Below are positions 6,656-15,342 of a DNA stretch of 20,269 bases, in pieces. The first letter of the stretch is position 1. Each line of letters opens with the position of its first letter. The translations under genes were made by a program, and so were the position numbers. This DNA comes from an uncultured Kouleothrix sp. (lineage in GTDB: Bacteria > Chloroflexota > Chloroflexia > Chloroflexales > Roseiflexaceae), in NCBI GenBank assembly GCA_937858455.1, contig CALLYN010000044.1:1-20269 (forward strand), in the 5' to 3' direction. The notes under the pieces are model-generated. The model searched no databases. It saw nothing but the letters and a program-made list of their open reading frames with translations, and had not been told where the DNA came from.

Positions 6656-9561
6656 GGCAGCTCCTCTTCCTCGATCTGCTCGAGCAGCAGCATTCCAGCG
6701 GCGTCGCGCGCCAGGTAGACGATCGTGTCCGGGTCGGGCTGGTCGCCATCCATGCCGGCCCCGCCCTGGCTGCCGGGCCGCACCTTCAAAACCTCACGCA
6801 CCTGTGCGGCGATAGCGTCGGGCGAGCGTGGCTGGCCGGCGGTGCCCAGGTCGATCGCGCCGAGTGCGTCGAGGTCAACGAAGTCCACGCCGCGTACGTC
6901 CTGGATGGTGGCGATCACTTCGGCGGCATACAGCGGCTGGCCGAGGCCGCGCTGGCGAAAGCCAAACGCGGTGTACAGCGCGCCCTCGATCTGCGGGCGC
7001 ACCTGCTCCCACAGGAAATCAGGCCGCAGCCGCACTCGCGCGCTGAGCGCCAGCAGCTTGGCGCGCCGCACCTGCACTGTTACAGTCACCTCGGGGCTGC
7101 CGCGCGTTTGCAGGCGGAAGTCGGGCTGGTTGGCGTCGGCGGGGTGGCGCCGCATCTCGCCATAGCGCAGCAACGCCTCTTTCAGATTCGTGAGCAGCGC
7201 CGCATCGCGGGTGATCGGCGCGTCGTCGACGCCGGCGATCGTCAGGTGCAGGTCGGGCGGGATGTATTCCACGCTGGCTTTGCCGATGCCGGCGAAAGCG
7301 CGCGCGAAGTCGGCGATATCGTCGGCCGATACCAGGCGGTCGAGTGCGGCCAGGCCGAGTGGCGTGCGTGCACGGATCTCGTCGAGGCCGTCGCGGTCGG
7401 CGCCGCCGCTGGCTGCCAGCGGGTTGTTGACACCGATGACGCCGTTGGGCCGCGATGCCAGCACGCTGATCTGACCGGCGCGCACATTGCCGGCCGCGCC
7501 CAGGCCGCTGCGGTAGATCGCGCGCAGATTGTCCTGGCCGCTGGGTGGGCGCGCGCCCAGCCCAAAGACTAGCCGCGTCGCGCCCTCGTCGTTGTGCTGC
7601 ACGATATAGCGGCGCTCGTCGGGTCCGATCGCGGCGGCGTCGGGCGCTTCGTGCCAGCGCAGGTCGTTCACACGCACGTCGAGTGTGCTGGCAGCGCCGC
7701 TGGGCGTGGGCGCCGCGATATATGTGAGCGGTGAGTGGCGCAGGCCAAAGGCCTGCAGCGAGCGCGCGGCGCTGCCGCTGCCCAATGTCTCGGGGTGCTG
7801 CTCGCCGTGGGTCGCGTGCGCGACATTGCCGTAGATCGTGAGGCTGGCGGGATGATAGGTGTACTGGAGGCCGGGCGCGGCCAGCGTCAGGCGCGTGCGC
7901 AGCGCCTCGGTGGTCGCGGCGGCGGCGGGCGTATCGGCCGTGTGGGAGACGGCGGCGATCATCACCAGCTCGGCGCCGCGCACGCCGGTTACATGTTTCA
8001 GGTCGGCGCGCTCGCCCGCGACAATCAGCCGCCGCCCCGGCTGCAGGCCGTCGTAGAATCCGTCCAGTTCCAGCGTCGCGCCGCCCACCGGCGCGGTTAC
8101 CGGCTGCTCGGCCAGGCTCAGCTCCTCCGAGGCGGCATAGATCGTCTTGTTGCGCAGCACATCCAGCCAGCGCGCATTGGTGTTCAGCCACGGCCGATCC
8201 AGCGTTAGCTGGGTCACGCGTGCCGGAAGGTTGTAGTCGGTGCGCGAGACGGTTGCGACCGTCGCGACCGTGAACACGTATTTGTCATCGAATTTGATGT
8301 CAGGGTCGTCGATCGCGACCAGGCTGCCGGAGGCGATCTGGTCGTAGACCGCGTCGAGCGGCAGGGTATTGGTCTTGTACCCTTCAGCGCGGCGCTCGGG
8401 CGGATCGCCCAGCGACGTGCCCGAGCGGCGGGCGATCGTCTCGCCTATCACCCACTCGCGGCTGGTGGTGCGCCACTCGTCTGTGCGCTCGGGCGCCTCG
8501 GGGTCGCCCTCGCGCTCGGCCGCGCGCGAGAGCACGGCCGGCGGCTGGGCGTTGTGGCCATGGATGGCGGCTTTCACGCGCATGGCCCACACGCGCACCG
8601 CGCCGGTTGGCTCGGCGCGCACGGCGCCGGTGCGTGCAGCGGCCAGCGTGTCGCGCAGAGCTGGGTAGGCCACGCGCAGCAGCCCAAGCGGGGCGTATGA
8701 GTCGGCGCGGAAGATGTAGTCAGGGTTGAGCTTTAGCCGCGCCGCGCTGCTGGTGCGTAGCCCAGGCGCTTTGATCAGCGTGCGCAGGCGTTTCTGGCCC
8801 AGCCCGCGGCGCCCCGCGCCCGACAGCGCGCCAGCCGAGCGCCCGAGCAGCGGCTGGAGTGTCACGCGGGTGCGATTCTCGGTTGGCCGCGCCTCGGCGG
8901 CCTGCACCCGGCGTAGCTGGTACTGTCGGCCGCGTGCGCCGTTGAACTCGAACAGCAGGGTGTCACCCGCCCGCAGGCTGGCGCTTGCGCCCTTGATAAA
9001 CAGCTCCTCCGAGGCCGCGCTCAGCTGCTGCGGCGCGCTCAGCCGCGGGCGCATGGCGCTCCAGCGCGGCCGCCCACGCAGCGGCTCGATCGTCTCGAAC
9101 GGCTGCATTGTCTCGCCAGGGCCGGGCTGGCTGTAGGCGCGTGTGCTGCTGGCGGCCTCGATCTCGGCCTCTTTATTCAGATCGTCGAAGGTGAAAGCCA
9201 GGTACACGTCGGCGGCCAGGCCGGGACGCGGCGCGTAACCCACTAGTCGCGCCAGCTCGAGAGCCGAGCGTCGCTCGACGCAGGTGCGCAGGTAGCACTC
9301 GTTGATGATCCGCTCGTTGTAGAAGCCCAGCACCTCGCTGACGCAGGCCCAGGCGTCCAGCAGCGCCAGCGCCGGGTCGCTGGTGTCGCGCGGCGCCAGC
9401 GCGCGCAGGCCCGGCAGCTCCGCTGACGTCAGCCGGGTGCGCATGCGCTCCCAAGCGGCGGAGTAGGCGCCACGTCTGTACACCAGGGCTGGTTGATCGG
9501 GCGGGTTCGCGGGCGCGGCAGTGGAGCAGCCCGCGCAGCCGCAACAGCAATTGTCACTCAT
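6652..9561 (-). CDS. Second baseplate-J-like wedge protein of the eCIS (Afp11-like)
   Basis: A 969-residue protein of the large putative baseplate-assembly family (gpJ/gp6-like). The N-terminus has a tight cysteine cluster, CCCGCAGC at residues 5-12. Residues about 30-130 contain RMRTRLTSAELPGLRAL, SDPALALLDAWACVSEVLGF, YNERIINECYLRT and LARLVGYAPRPGLAADVYL, the conserved start of this family. The J-type core appears around residues 660-810: RLVFGLGARPPSGQDNLRA, GLGAAGNVRAGQISVLA, GVNNPLAASGGADRDGLDE, then DIADFARAF. It would pair with the preceding protein as the wedge arms around the spike. It starts and ends with 4-base ATGA overlaps. It resembles its upstream neighbour in architecture, probably an old duplication, but the two proteins are clearly diverged. 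Confidence 0.88.
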   Translation of the reverse strand: MSDNCCCGCAGCSTAAPANPPDQPALVYRRGAYSAAWERMRTRLTSAELPGLRALAPRDTSDPALALLDAWACVSEVLGFYNERIINECYLRTCVERRSALELARLVGYAPRPGLAADVYLAFTFDDLNKEAEIEAASSTRAYSQPGPGETMQPFETIEPLRGRPRWSAMRPRLSAPQQLSAASEELFIKGASASLRAGDTLLFEFNGARGRQYQLRRVQAAEARPTENRTRVTLQPLLGRSAGALSGAGRRGLGQKRLRTLIKAPGLRTSSAARLKLNPDYIFRADSYAPLGLLRVAYPALRDTLAAARTGAVRAEPTGAVRVWAMRVKAAIHGHNAQPPAVLSRAAEREGDPEAPERTDEWRTTSREWVIGETIARRSGTSLGDPPERRAEGYKTNTLPLDAVYDQIASGSLVAIDDPDIKFDDKYVFTVATVATVSRTDYNLPARVTQLTLDRPWLNTNARWLDVLRNKTIYAASEELSLAEQPVTAPVGGATLELDGFYDGLQPGRRLIVAGERADLKHVTGVRGAELVMIAAVSHTADTPAAAATTEALRTRLTLAAPGLQYTYHPASLTIYGNVAHATHGEQHPETLGSGSAARSLQAFGLRHSPLTYIAAPTPSGAASTLDVRVNDLRWHEAPDAAAIGPDERRYIVQHNDEGATRLVFGLGARPPSGQDNLRAIYRSGLGAAGNVRAGQISVLASRPNGVIGVNNPLAASGGADRDGLDEIRARTPLGLAALDRLVSADDIADFARAFAGIGKASVEYIPPDLHLTIAGVDDAPITRDAALLTNLKEALLRYGEMRRHPADANQPDFRLQTRGSPEVTVTVQVRRAKLLALSARVRLRPDFLWEQVRPQIEGALYTAFGFRQRGLGQPLYAAEVIATIQDVRGVDFVDLDALGAIDLGTAGQPRSPDAIAAQVREVLKVRPGSQGGAGMDGDQPDPDTIVYLARDAAGMLLLEQIEEEELP

Positions 9562-12557
9562 CGGCTGGCCTCCAAGATCAGCGTTAGCACGCCGTTTGCG
9601 GGAGCATCGGGGTCGTTGTCGAGCCGCACGATCTCGTTTTGGCCCACCGCGAGCAGACCGTCGTCGGGCAGCGACTGCGCCTCGCCCTGGCGGTGGAGCT
9701 GCGTGACGCTGACGGCCGCGACGCCCGGTACCTTCTGCGCTCTCGCCACCAGCGCGCTGATCGCGATACCTTGCCCGAAGGTCAGGGTGTCGGGGTGGAA
9801 GAAGCCGCGCCGTCCGCCGGGCAGCGCGCGGTTGCTGAATAGATCGTTCAGGGCCGCGTATACCGCGCCGCGCTCGCTATGCGGCAGCATCCGCACGCGC
9901 AGTGCGAGGCTGATGCCCACCGGCTTGGCCACCTCGACCGTCAGATCATGCCCGAGCCGGCGGAAATGCGCGAGGTGACCGCTGACGCGGCCGGCGATCT
10001 CCGCGTCGTCGGCCCCGCCACGCGTGTCGAGCAGTACCCGCACCGCGGCTCGGCCGCCTCCGCCGGGCTCGATCGCGGCGTGCGCACGCTGGATCTGAGT
10101 GCTGAAATCGCGCTCCACGATCGCGGCGTAGTCGTCGGCGGTGATCGCCCGCATCAGCGTCTGGCGGAAGGCGTGAGGCGCGCGCAGGCGGGCATCGGCC
10201 AGCGGCTCGGGCGCGCTGCCGCCGACGGCCGGCAACGGGTTGCGCACCCGAATAATCGCGCCGCCGCGTAGCATGCCGCGCAGCACCAGGCCGTCGATCT
10301 GCTCGGCGGCGATATTGCCGGCCGGCCCGCCGCCTACGCGGTAGGCCGCCAGGAAGCGTGCGCCCGGCGTTGGCGTAGCGCCGTGCTCGTCGTCGCCGAA
10401 GCGCACATAGGCGCGCTGGTCGTCGTCGACCTCCACGACAAAGTGGCGGTCGTCGGGGGCGCTCGCGAGCAGGTCGGGGCGCGGCTCCCAGCGCTCGTAG
10501 AGCAGCGGCAGCGGCGGCCAGCCGTCGAAGCCGGGCAGGCGCGTGACCGGCGGCTGGCGTGGGTGCGCGCGCTCGACCGGGCTGAAGAGCATGATCTGCG
10601 GGCGTGCCAGGCGCGGATCTTGCCGCAGCGCCAGGCTGGCTGGCATACCGGGCGCGGGCGGCGGCTCGGCGAACACCAGCGGGCCGCGCGCCAGTGTGGG
10701 CCGGTAACGGCCGGCCAGCATAAAACTTTCGGCCAGGCGGCCCTCGCCGTCGCAGCGCGCGCGCATCTCGGCCACCGGCACCAGATCGTCGGGCGGCTCG
10801 AACGGCACGGCCAGGATCGTCCGAGCGCTGTCGCGCAGCCGAGCCGGGTCGGGCTCGCGCAGCTTCTCGCCGTGGTCGGCCAACACCACATTGCCGCGCG
10901 CGACGCTCACATCTTCGAGCATCGCGCACTCGGGCGCCGGGCCGAGCGCCGAAAGACACAGCGCGAACGGCAATGCGTCGGCTGGATCCCAGGCGATCTC
11001 GACGATCGGCTGGTCGCAGAGCGGGTCAGTGGCCGGGTCGGCGCGAGTGAGACGTACCGCGTGGCGGTGGCGCGGGTCGGCGTCGGCAGCCTGGCCGCTA
11101 CGCGGGCCAAGCACTTCCTCGAAGATGAGCACGTCGCCTGGGCGCAGATAGCGCAGCGCCCGCCGCTCGGCTGCGCGGTCGACCCAGGCGTCGCGCAGGG
11201 TAGCGCTGGTGGCGCCGGCCGGCAGGCAGCACTCGGCCTGCTGCCAGGTGTAGAAGCGGATGCAGTTGTGGGCCTGGTAGAAGCGCAGCAGCGCCGGCTG
11301 GGCCAGCTCGGTGGGCAGGGCGTCTTCGAACGCCGGTCGGTTGTGCTGGCACAGGCACGCGCCGTGCAGCGCGTTGAGCGAGCCGTAGCGCGCGGCCACT
11401 TGCGCCGCTGCGTCGGCGTCGGCCAGCGCCAGACCGGGCTGGTTGAGCACCCGGTTCAGCTCGCTTGCCAGCGCGGCGATCAGGCGCGGCAGTTCCTCGG
11501 GCGGACCCTCAGCCAGCTCGAGCAGTGCGCGCGTCTCGGCGCCGAGCTGGGCGCGGATGTAAAGCAGCAGCCGCCCACGCTCGTTCGGGTCGCGCAGGCG
11601 GCGCGCCAACATACGCGGGCGGCGGATGTCGCGCTCGGTGATCGCGGCCGGCAGCGCCTCGATGATCGGCTCGAACAGCTCGTAGCGCTCGCGCGGCGTA
11701 TCGCGCAGCGCATCGGGCAGCAGCACCGGGCCGGTGCCGCGCAGGCCGGCCGGCCGGGTGATGAACGTCAGCGCATCGGCCGCGATCTCGGGATCGCCCT
11801 CGACTTCGAGGTAGACCCAAGCGCGCGCATTGCAGCCTTCGTGCAGCGCGTAGTCCACCAGCCGCACGTGGCGGCGAACCGAGATGCGCCGGCGCGCGGT
11901 TTCCAGGTAGGCCTCGGTCGCCACTGCGTCCTGGTAGTAGCTCAGCTGGTCGCCGGCGTAGGCCAGCAGCTCCACCAGCGTGAGGTACAGGTCTGGGCTG
12001 TGGCGCTCGCGCCAGCCTGGCAGAGTAAGCGCCAGCCGGTCAAGCAGCAGCTGGCGAAAGCTGGCGTAGTCCTTGGCGAGGTAGCTCAGCTCGGGCGTGG
12101 TGCCGACGTCGGGCGCGCAGCCCGGCGGTTGGCGGCAATCGATCTCGGCCGGGGCGTCGGGCACGAAGCTAAACCGCGCGGCACTGTAGCGCGCGTCGAA
12201 GCCCGGCAGCGGGCCATCGCCGGCCGCGCTGGCCAGCCGCAGCGTATAGGTCGCGCGGCCGCCCGGCGCGTCGAGCCGAATGATCGCCACATCGTCGACC
12301 GCCTCGTCGTTCGGGCGCTCGAAATCGAGCGCGAGCGCGCGTAGCCCAGGCGGGCGGCCACCCGTGATTCGCACATTCGCCAGCTCGAACGGCTGGGCAA
12401 GGTCGGGCGGGAATTTGGTCAAGAAAAACACCCGCAGGATCGGCCGCCCCTGGTCGTCGGTATCGGTTTCGACATAATCGATTCCATACCAGCAGCGTGC
12501 GCGCACAAGCGCGCGGCGGCGGTCGTCGCGGCAGGTGAGCTCGGTCGTATCGCTCAT
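9558..12557 (-). CDS. First baseplate-J-like wedge protein of the eCIS (Afp11-like)
   Basis: A 999-residue putative baseplate-assembly protein. Family signatures: LSYLAKDYASFRQLLLDRLA and LTLPGWRERHSPDLYLTLVE around residues 155-195, LLAYAGDQLSYYQDAVATEA and LVDYALHEGCNARAWVYLEV after it. Near residues 720-815 lies the gpJ core: RFGDDEHGATPTPGARFLAA, YRVGGGPAGNIAAEQIDGL, NPLPAVGG, then ITADDYAAIVERDF. It should form the inner part of the baseplate wedge, contacting gp25 and the hub. The start at 12557 overlaps the gp25 stop (ATGA), and its stop overlaps the next start in the same way. The middle (residues about 270-450) is rich in Arg/Ala/Leu and has no recognised domain. Confidence 0.9.
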   Translation of the reverse strand: MSDTTELTCRDDRRRALVRARCWYGIDYVETDTDDQGRPILRVFFLTKFPPDLAQPFELANVRITGGRPPGLRALALDFERPNDEAVDDVAIIRLDAPGGRATYTLRLASAAGDGPLPGFDARYSAARFSFVPDAPAEIDCRQPPGCAPDVGTTPELSYLAKDYASFRQLLLDRLALTLPGWRERHSPDLYLTLVELLAYAGDQLSYYQDAVATEAYLETARRRISVRRHVRLVDYALHEGCNARAWVYLEVEGDPEIAADALTFITRPAGLRGTGPVLLPDALRDTPRERYELFEPIIEALPAAITERDIRRPRMLARRLRDPNERGRLLLYIRAQLGAETRALLELAEGPPEELPRLIAALASELNRVLNQPGLALADADAAAQVAARYGSLNALHGACLCQHNRPAFEDALPTELAQPALLRFYQAHNCIRFYTWQQAECCLPAGATSATLRDAWVDRAAERRALRYLRPGDVLIFEEVLGPRSGQAADADPRHRHAVRLTRADPATDPLCDQPIVEIAWDPADALPFALCLSALGPAPECAMLEDVSVARGNVVLADHGEKLREPDPARLRDSARTILAVPFEPPDDLVPVAEMRARCDGEGRLAESFMLAGRYRPTLARGPLVFAEPPPAPGMPASLALRQDPRLARPQIMLFSPVERAHPRQPPVTRLPGFDGWPPLPLLYERWEPRPDLLASAPDDRHFVVEVDDDQRAYVRFGDDEHGATPTPGARFLAAYRVGGGPAGNIAAEQIDGLVLRGMLRGGAIIRVRNPLPAVGGSAPEPLADARLRAPHAFRQTLMRAITADDYAAIVERDFSTQIQRAHAAIEPGGGGRAAVRVLLDTRGGADDAEIAGRVSGHLAHFRRLGHDLTVEVAKPVGISLALRVRMLPHSERGAVYAALNDLFSNRALPGGRRGFFHPDTLTFGQGIAISALVARAQKVPGVAAVSVTQLHRQGEAQSLPDDGLLAVGQNEIVRLDNDPDAPANGVLTLILEASR

Positions 12558-12913
12558 AGCGTTCTCCGCTCGAACACCGCCACCTGGCGCTCGCCGCTGC
12601 GCAGCAGCACATACTGCACAAGCACCGCGAGCGTGCTGTCCTCACTGCGCACCTCGAGGCCCTCGAGCGACAACAGATCGCCCAATTCGCGCTGGATGGC
12701 GGCCTGCATCGTAAACTGCAGCGCCGCAGCCAGCTCGGGGCTGTTGGGCGCGAAGATCAACTGGCGCAGGCCGCAGCCAAAGCCAGGGCGGTTCACGCGC
12801 TCGCCGGGATCGGTGAAGATCAGCAGCTCGAGCATGTCGCGTACGTGCTCCGCATCGTCGGTCAGGCTGGTGCGCCCGCGCATCGCGTAGCTCCAGGGGT
12901 AGTCGATCTGCAT
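12554..12913 (-). CDS. GPW/gp25 family baseplate wedge protein (Afp9-like)
   Basis: A 119-residue protein with the gp25/GpW lysozyme-like fold signature. MQIDYPWSYAMRGRTSL, then DDAEHVRDMLELLIFTDPGE, RVNRPGFGCGLRQLIFAPNS (the counterpart of the conserved core wedge motif), and FTMQAAIQRELGDLL. In contractile systems this protein joins the wedge to the sheath and is essential for assembly. The ATG at 12913 was chosen because GAGGG lies about five bases upstream. A GTG six codons earlier (12931) overlaps the PAAR gene and adds atypical residues. Its stop overlaps the start of the first J-like gene by four bases. Confidence 0.9.
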   Translation of the reverse strand: MQIDYPWSYAMRGRTSLTDDAEHVRDMLELLIFTDPGERVNRPGFGCGLRQLIFAPNSPELAAALQFTMQAAIQRELGDLLSLEGLEVRSEDSTLAVLVQYVLLRSGERQVAVFERRTL

Positions 12914-12920
12914 AGCGCCC

Positions 12921-13271
12921 TCACATGGCAAACACGCGGCCCTGCAGCGCGCTCACCACTGGCGCGCCTTGGGGGATCTGCTCGATCGGCAGACATATGC
13001 CCTGGCCGGGGCCGGGCACCTGCACCACCGCCGGCTGGCCGTTGATCAGCACACGCGTGGCCGGCGCCCAGCGCAGGCTCACGCACGGCTGCGGCTTGGT
13101 GCCGGGCGGCACCGGGATCTGGAATGGGCAGCCGGCCACGTTCCACAGGTCGGCGACCGTCACCGCCGCCAGCGGGCCGACGAATACGCGCACGTTGCTG
13201 GTAGCGGCGCTGGCCGCCGCGCCGTGGAAGCACTGCACTCCCGCGCCGATATGCAATAGAAATCCGGGCAT
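12921..13271 (-). CDS. PAAR-like spike tip protein (Afp10-like)
   Basis: A 116-residue protein with the layout of PAAR-like/DUF4280-type tips: MPGFLLHIGAGVQCFHG at the start, VRVFVGPLAAVTVADLW, AGCPFQIPVPPGTKPQPCVS, ATRVLINGQPAVV, and a closing IPQGAPVVSALQGRVFAM. His and Cys residues (H7, C14, H16, C68, C83) are candidate metal ligands for the pointed tip. It would cap the spike encoded just upstream and sharpen the puncturing end; in related systems PAAR proteins can also carry effectors, but this one has no extra domain. AAGGAG lies about seven bases before the ATG. Confidence 0.82.
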   Translation of the reverse strand: MPGFLLHIGAGVQCFHGAAASAATSNVRVFVGPLAAVTVADLWNVAGCPFQIPVPPGTKPQPCVSLRWAPATRVLINGQPAVVQVPGPGQGICLPIEQIPQGAPVVSALQGRVFAM

Positions 13272-13284
13272 GCCTGCGCTCCTT

Positions 13285-13836
13285 CTACTTCACAATCAGC
13301 GCGCCGAGGTTCACCGTCACCACGCCGCCCATCAGCGTCACCATCGCGCCCTTGCCATCCGAGAGCGTGATGCCCAGGTCGTTCACCACGATCATCGCGC
13401 CCGAGCGGCTCTGCAGCACGATCCCGCCGCTGATCGGCGTCGGCGGGGCGTCGCTGAGCTGGATGCTGTTCATTAGCGGCGTGTGCATCGTCATGGTCGG
13501 GATTGGCGGCGGGAACAGCTGCACCAGCGGCGGCACCTCGGCGCGCGTGCTGTGGTAGCAGCCGGTCCAGATCGGCCGGTCGGGGTCGCCGCCCTCGAAC
13601 TCGATCCACACCCCTGCGCCGATCGGCGGCACGGCGATGAAGCCGCTCTGCATGCCGGCCACCGGGAAGCACGGCATGGCCCAGCTCGACGAGAGTGAGA
13701 TGATGCCGGTGACTTCCACCAGCACGCGGCCGATGCCCATCGGATCGAAGTTGTTCAGCACCGAGCCGCGATACTTGCCGAAGTAGTGCTTCTTGCCATG
13801 CGCCGGCTTGGGGCCGGGAGCTGTAGCTGTCGTCAT
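13285..13836 (-). CDS. gp5-like spike protein: OB-fold plus short beta-helix (C-terminal half of a split VgrG)
   Basis: A 183-residue spike protein. Residues 20-100 form the gp5/VgrG OB-fold: YRGSVLNNFDPMGIGRVLVE, WAMPCFPVAG, GFIAVPPIGAGVWIEFEGGD, then DRPIWTGCYH. Residues 130-183 are alternating hydrophobic strands (GGIVLQSRSGAMIVVNDLG, ITLSDGKGAMVTLMGG, VVTVNLGALIV) suggesting a trimeric beta-helix needle. Canonical eCIS Afp8/VgrG proteins have a gp27 part and this gp5 part in one chain. Here the gp27-like half is the separate gene immediately upstream, overlapping by four bases (ATGA). It should sit under the PAAR tip encoded next. Confidence 0.88.
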   Translation of the reverse strand: MTTATAPGPKPAHGKKHYFGKYRGSVLNNFDPMGIGRVLVEVTGIISLSSSWAMPCFPVAGMQSGFIAVPPIGAGVWIEFEGGDPDRPIWTGCYHSTRAEVPPLVQLFPPPIPTMTMHTPLMNSIQLSDAPPTPISGGIVLQSRSGAMIVVNDLGITLSDGKGAMVTLMGGVVTVNLGALIVK

Positions 13837-14969
13837 ACTGGGATCCTTTGCACTGTCGAGATCAGGCCGTTGCGCACCAGCTCAAAGCTCTGCTTGAACT
13901 CGCCGCGCTTGAGTGTGCTGACCACGCTCTCCACGTAATACAGGCCGTCGAAGGCTGTGCCGACGCCGCGCAGCCCTACCAGCCGGCGCGGCTTAAGCGC
14001 CTGCCCGTAGCGCAGCACATCCAGCGAGCCGCTGGCATGCGCGCTGCGGCTGCTGGTAGCCTGCTTGGCCCAGGCCAACATCAGCGCGCGCGGGAAGCTC
14101 CTGTTCGCGGCGCGGTACTCGATCTCGAAGCCCTTCGGGATCGGCGGCACCAAACCCAGCGGCGGGTCGAGCGGATTGATGAGCCCGACTGGGATCGGGA
14201 TGGGCGGGAAGCGCGTGATCGGGTTCTCGATCGCGACGATCGGCATGATCGCGCCGTTGTGATCGAACGTGCAGCTGATCTGCTCAACGTTGGTCTCCAT
14301 GTCCATATCGACGTTCAGCGCCTTCTGCACCGGCCCGACGCGCAGCATCGGCCCCCAGTAGGCCAGGTTGGCGCCCACCACCGGCCCAGGCTCGATGTAG
14401 AAGGTGTAGCCGACCTCGTCCGCCAGCCAGCGCAGGTACGTCAGATCGGTGCCCCAGTGCTGCTCGATCCGCTCGAGCGGGTTGTTGATGTCGATCGTCG
14501 GCGTCGGGATGATCAGCGGTACCAGGCCGAACAGCATGTACTTGGCGATGATCAGCGCCACGCGCGCTTCGACCGGCATGGCCGGGTAGGGCAGCAGGCC
14601 GGTGAAATCGACGTTGTCCATTACCTGGCTGATATCGCGGCCTTTGACGACGAGCTGGGTTGGGCCGGCGCCGGTGTCGGGCGCGATCTGCGTCTGGGTC
14701 ACCACGCCGTCCATCAGCACGTCGAGCGAGCCGTAGACGCTAACCGCCAGCACGACGCGGATGAGCGGCGGCATGGCGCCGCCCGAGAGCAGGAAGATCG
14801 TCTGGAGCAGGCCGGCGTTGTCGCTCAGGTTGAACTTCAGCTCGAAGCCCTCGTCGTCGCCGCTGCCGGCGCGCACCGTCACCTCGGTCAGCGCCTCGAC
14901 CAGCGCGCGCGGCGCGGGGATGGGCACCGCCGGGCCGACGTAGATCGACAGGTTGATGCCGCTATTCAT
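13833..14969 (-). CDS. Late-control-D/gp27-like spike hub protein (N-terminal half of a split VgrG)
   Basis: A protein of about 378 residues resembling phage late control gene D and VgrG gp27 modules. Seen: an N-terminal strand-rich domain (LVEALTEVTVRAG, GFELKFNLSDNAGLLQTIFL), VLMDGVVTQTQIAPD, LVVKGRDISQVMDNVDFTGL, then WGTDLTYLRWLADEVGYTFY, the most conserved D-type block, and a C-terminal SLDVLRYGQALKPRRLVGLR and YYVESVVSTLKRGEFKQSFE. It would form the trimeric hub between inner tube and spike. In-frame ATGs occur at 14975 and 14969; 14969 is preferred because GGGGAA then lies about six bases away. Both lie inside the end of the LysM gene, so translation is probably coupled. Its stop overlaps the gp5-like start (ATGA). 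Confidence 0.87.
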   Translation of the reverse strand: MNSGINLSIYVGPAVPIPAPRALVEALTEVTVRAGSGDDEGFELKFNLSDNAGLLQTIFLLSGGAMPPLIRVVLAVSVYGSLDVLMDGVVTQTQIAPDTGAGPTQLVVKGRDISQVMDNVDFTGLLPYPAMPVEARVALIIAKYMLFGLVPLIIPTPTIDINNPLERIEQHWGTDLTYLRWLADEVGYTFYIEPGPVVGANLAYWGPMLRVGPVQKALNVDMDMETNVEQISCTFDHNGAIMPIVAIENPITRFPPIPIPVGLINPLDPPLGLVPPIPKGFEIEYRAANRSFPRALMLAWAKQATSSRSAHASGSLDVLRYGQALKPRRLVGLRGVGTAFDGLYYVESVVSTLKRGEFKQSFELVRNGLISTVQRIPV

Positions 14970-15342
14970 CGCCATTCCCCGGCATACCTTCAGGCAGCGG
15001 CACGCGCAGCCGGCGGCCCAGCTCGGCCATCAGCTCATTTGGGTGCAGCGCGCGGTTGGCGTCGCACAGCCGCCAGAACAGCTCGGGGTCGCCGATCTCG
15101 GCCGCGGCGATGTGGTCGAGCCGCTCGCCCTGACGCAGCACGTGCTCGCGCAGCAGCGCCAGGCGCTCGGGCGCCGGCACGAAGCGGCGGCGCAGGTAGA
15201 TGATCGGTCGCTCGCCGTCCGGGTCGAGGATCGCGGTGGCCAGGCCGGCGTAGCGGCTGTTGGGCGGGAACAGCGTGGCGCTGAGTGGCAGCGGCTGGAG
15301 CAGCGCCTGCAGGCGCTGGTTCTGGTCGTCGTAGCTGGTCAT
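14962..15342 (-). CDS. LysM-type tail adaptor protein (tail protein X-like)
   Basis: A 126-residue protein. The C-terminal half has a LysM/tail-protein-X pattern: EHVLRQGERLDHIAAAEIGD, PELFWRLCDANRALHPNELM, LGRRLRVPLP. The N-terminal half (SRYAGLATAILDPDGERPII, YLRRRFVPAP) is common in eCIS and phage LysM proteins. It would join the tube end to the hub. In Afp/PVC the equivalent LysM segment is the C-terminus of Afp7/Pvc7, whereas here it is its own gene. Its start overlaps the tube-protein stop by four bases, and its stop lies within the start region of the hub gene. Confidence 0.83.
   Translation of the reverse strand: MTSYDDQNQRLQALLQPLPLSATLFPPNSRYAGLATAILDPDGERPIIYLRRRFVPAPERLALLREHVLRQGERLDHIAAAEIGDPELFWRLCDANRALHPNELMAELGRRLRVPLPEGMPGNGDE

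Noticed and set aside
10383..12344. 653-codon plus-strand ORF
   Set aside because: Antisense shadow of the first J-like gene, which has strong family signatures; long antisense ORFs are expected in GC-rich DNA. The protein has no recognisable domain.
13848..15203. 451-codon plus-strand ORF
   Set aside because: Antisense to the hub and LysM genes and crosses a gene boundary; Arg/His/Asp/Ala-rich low-information translation.
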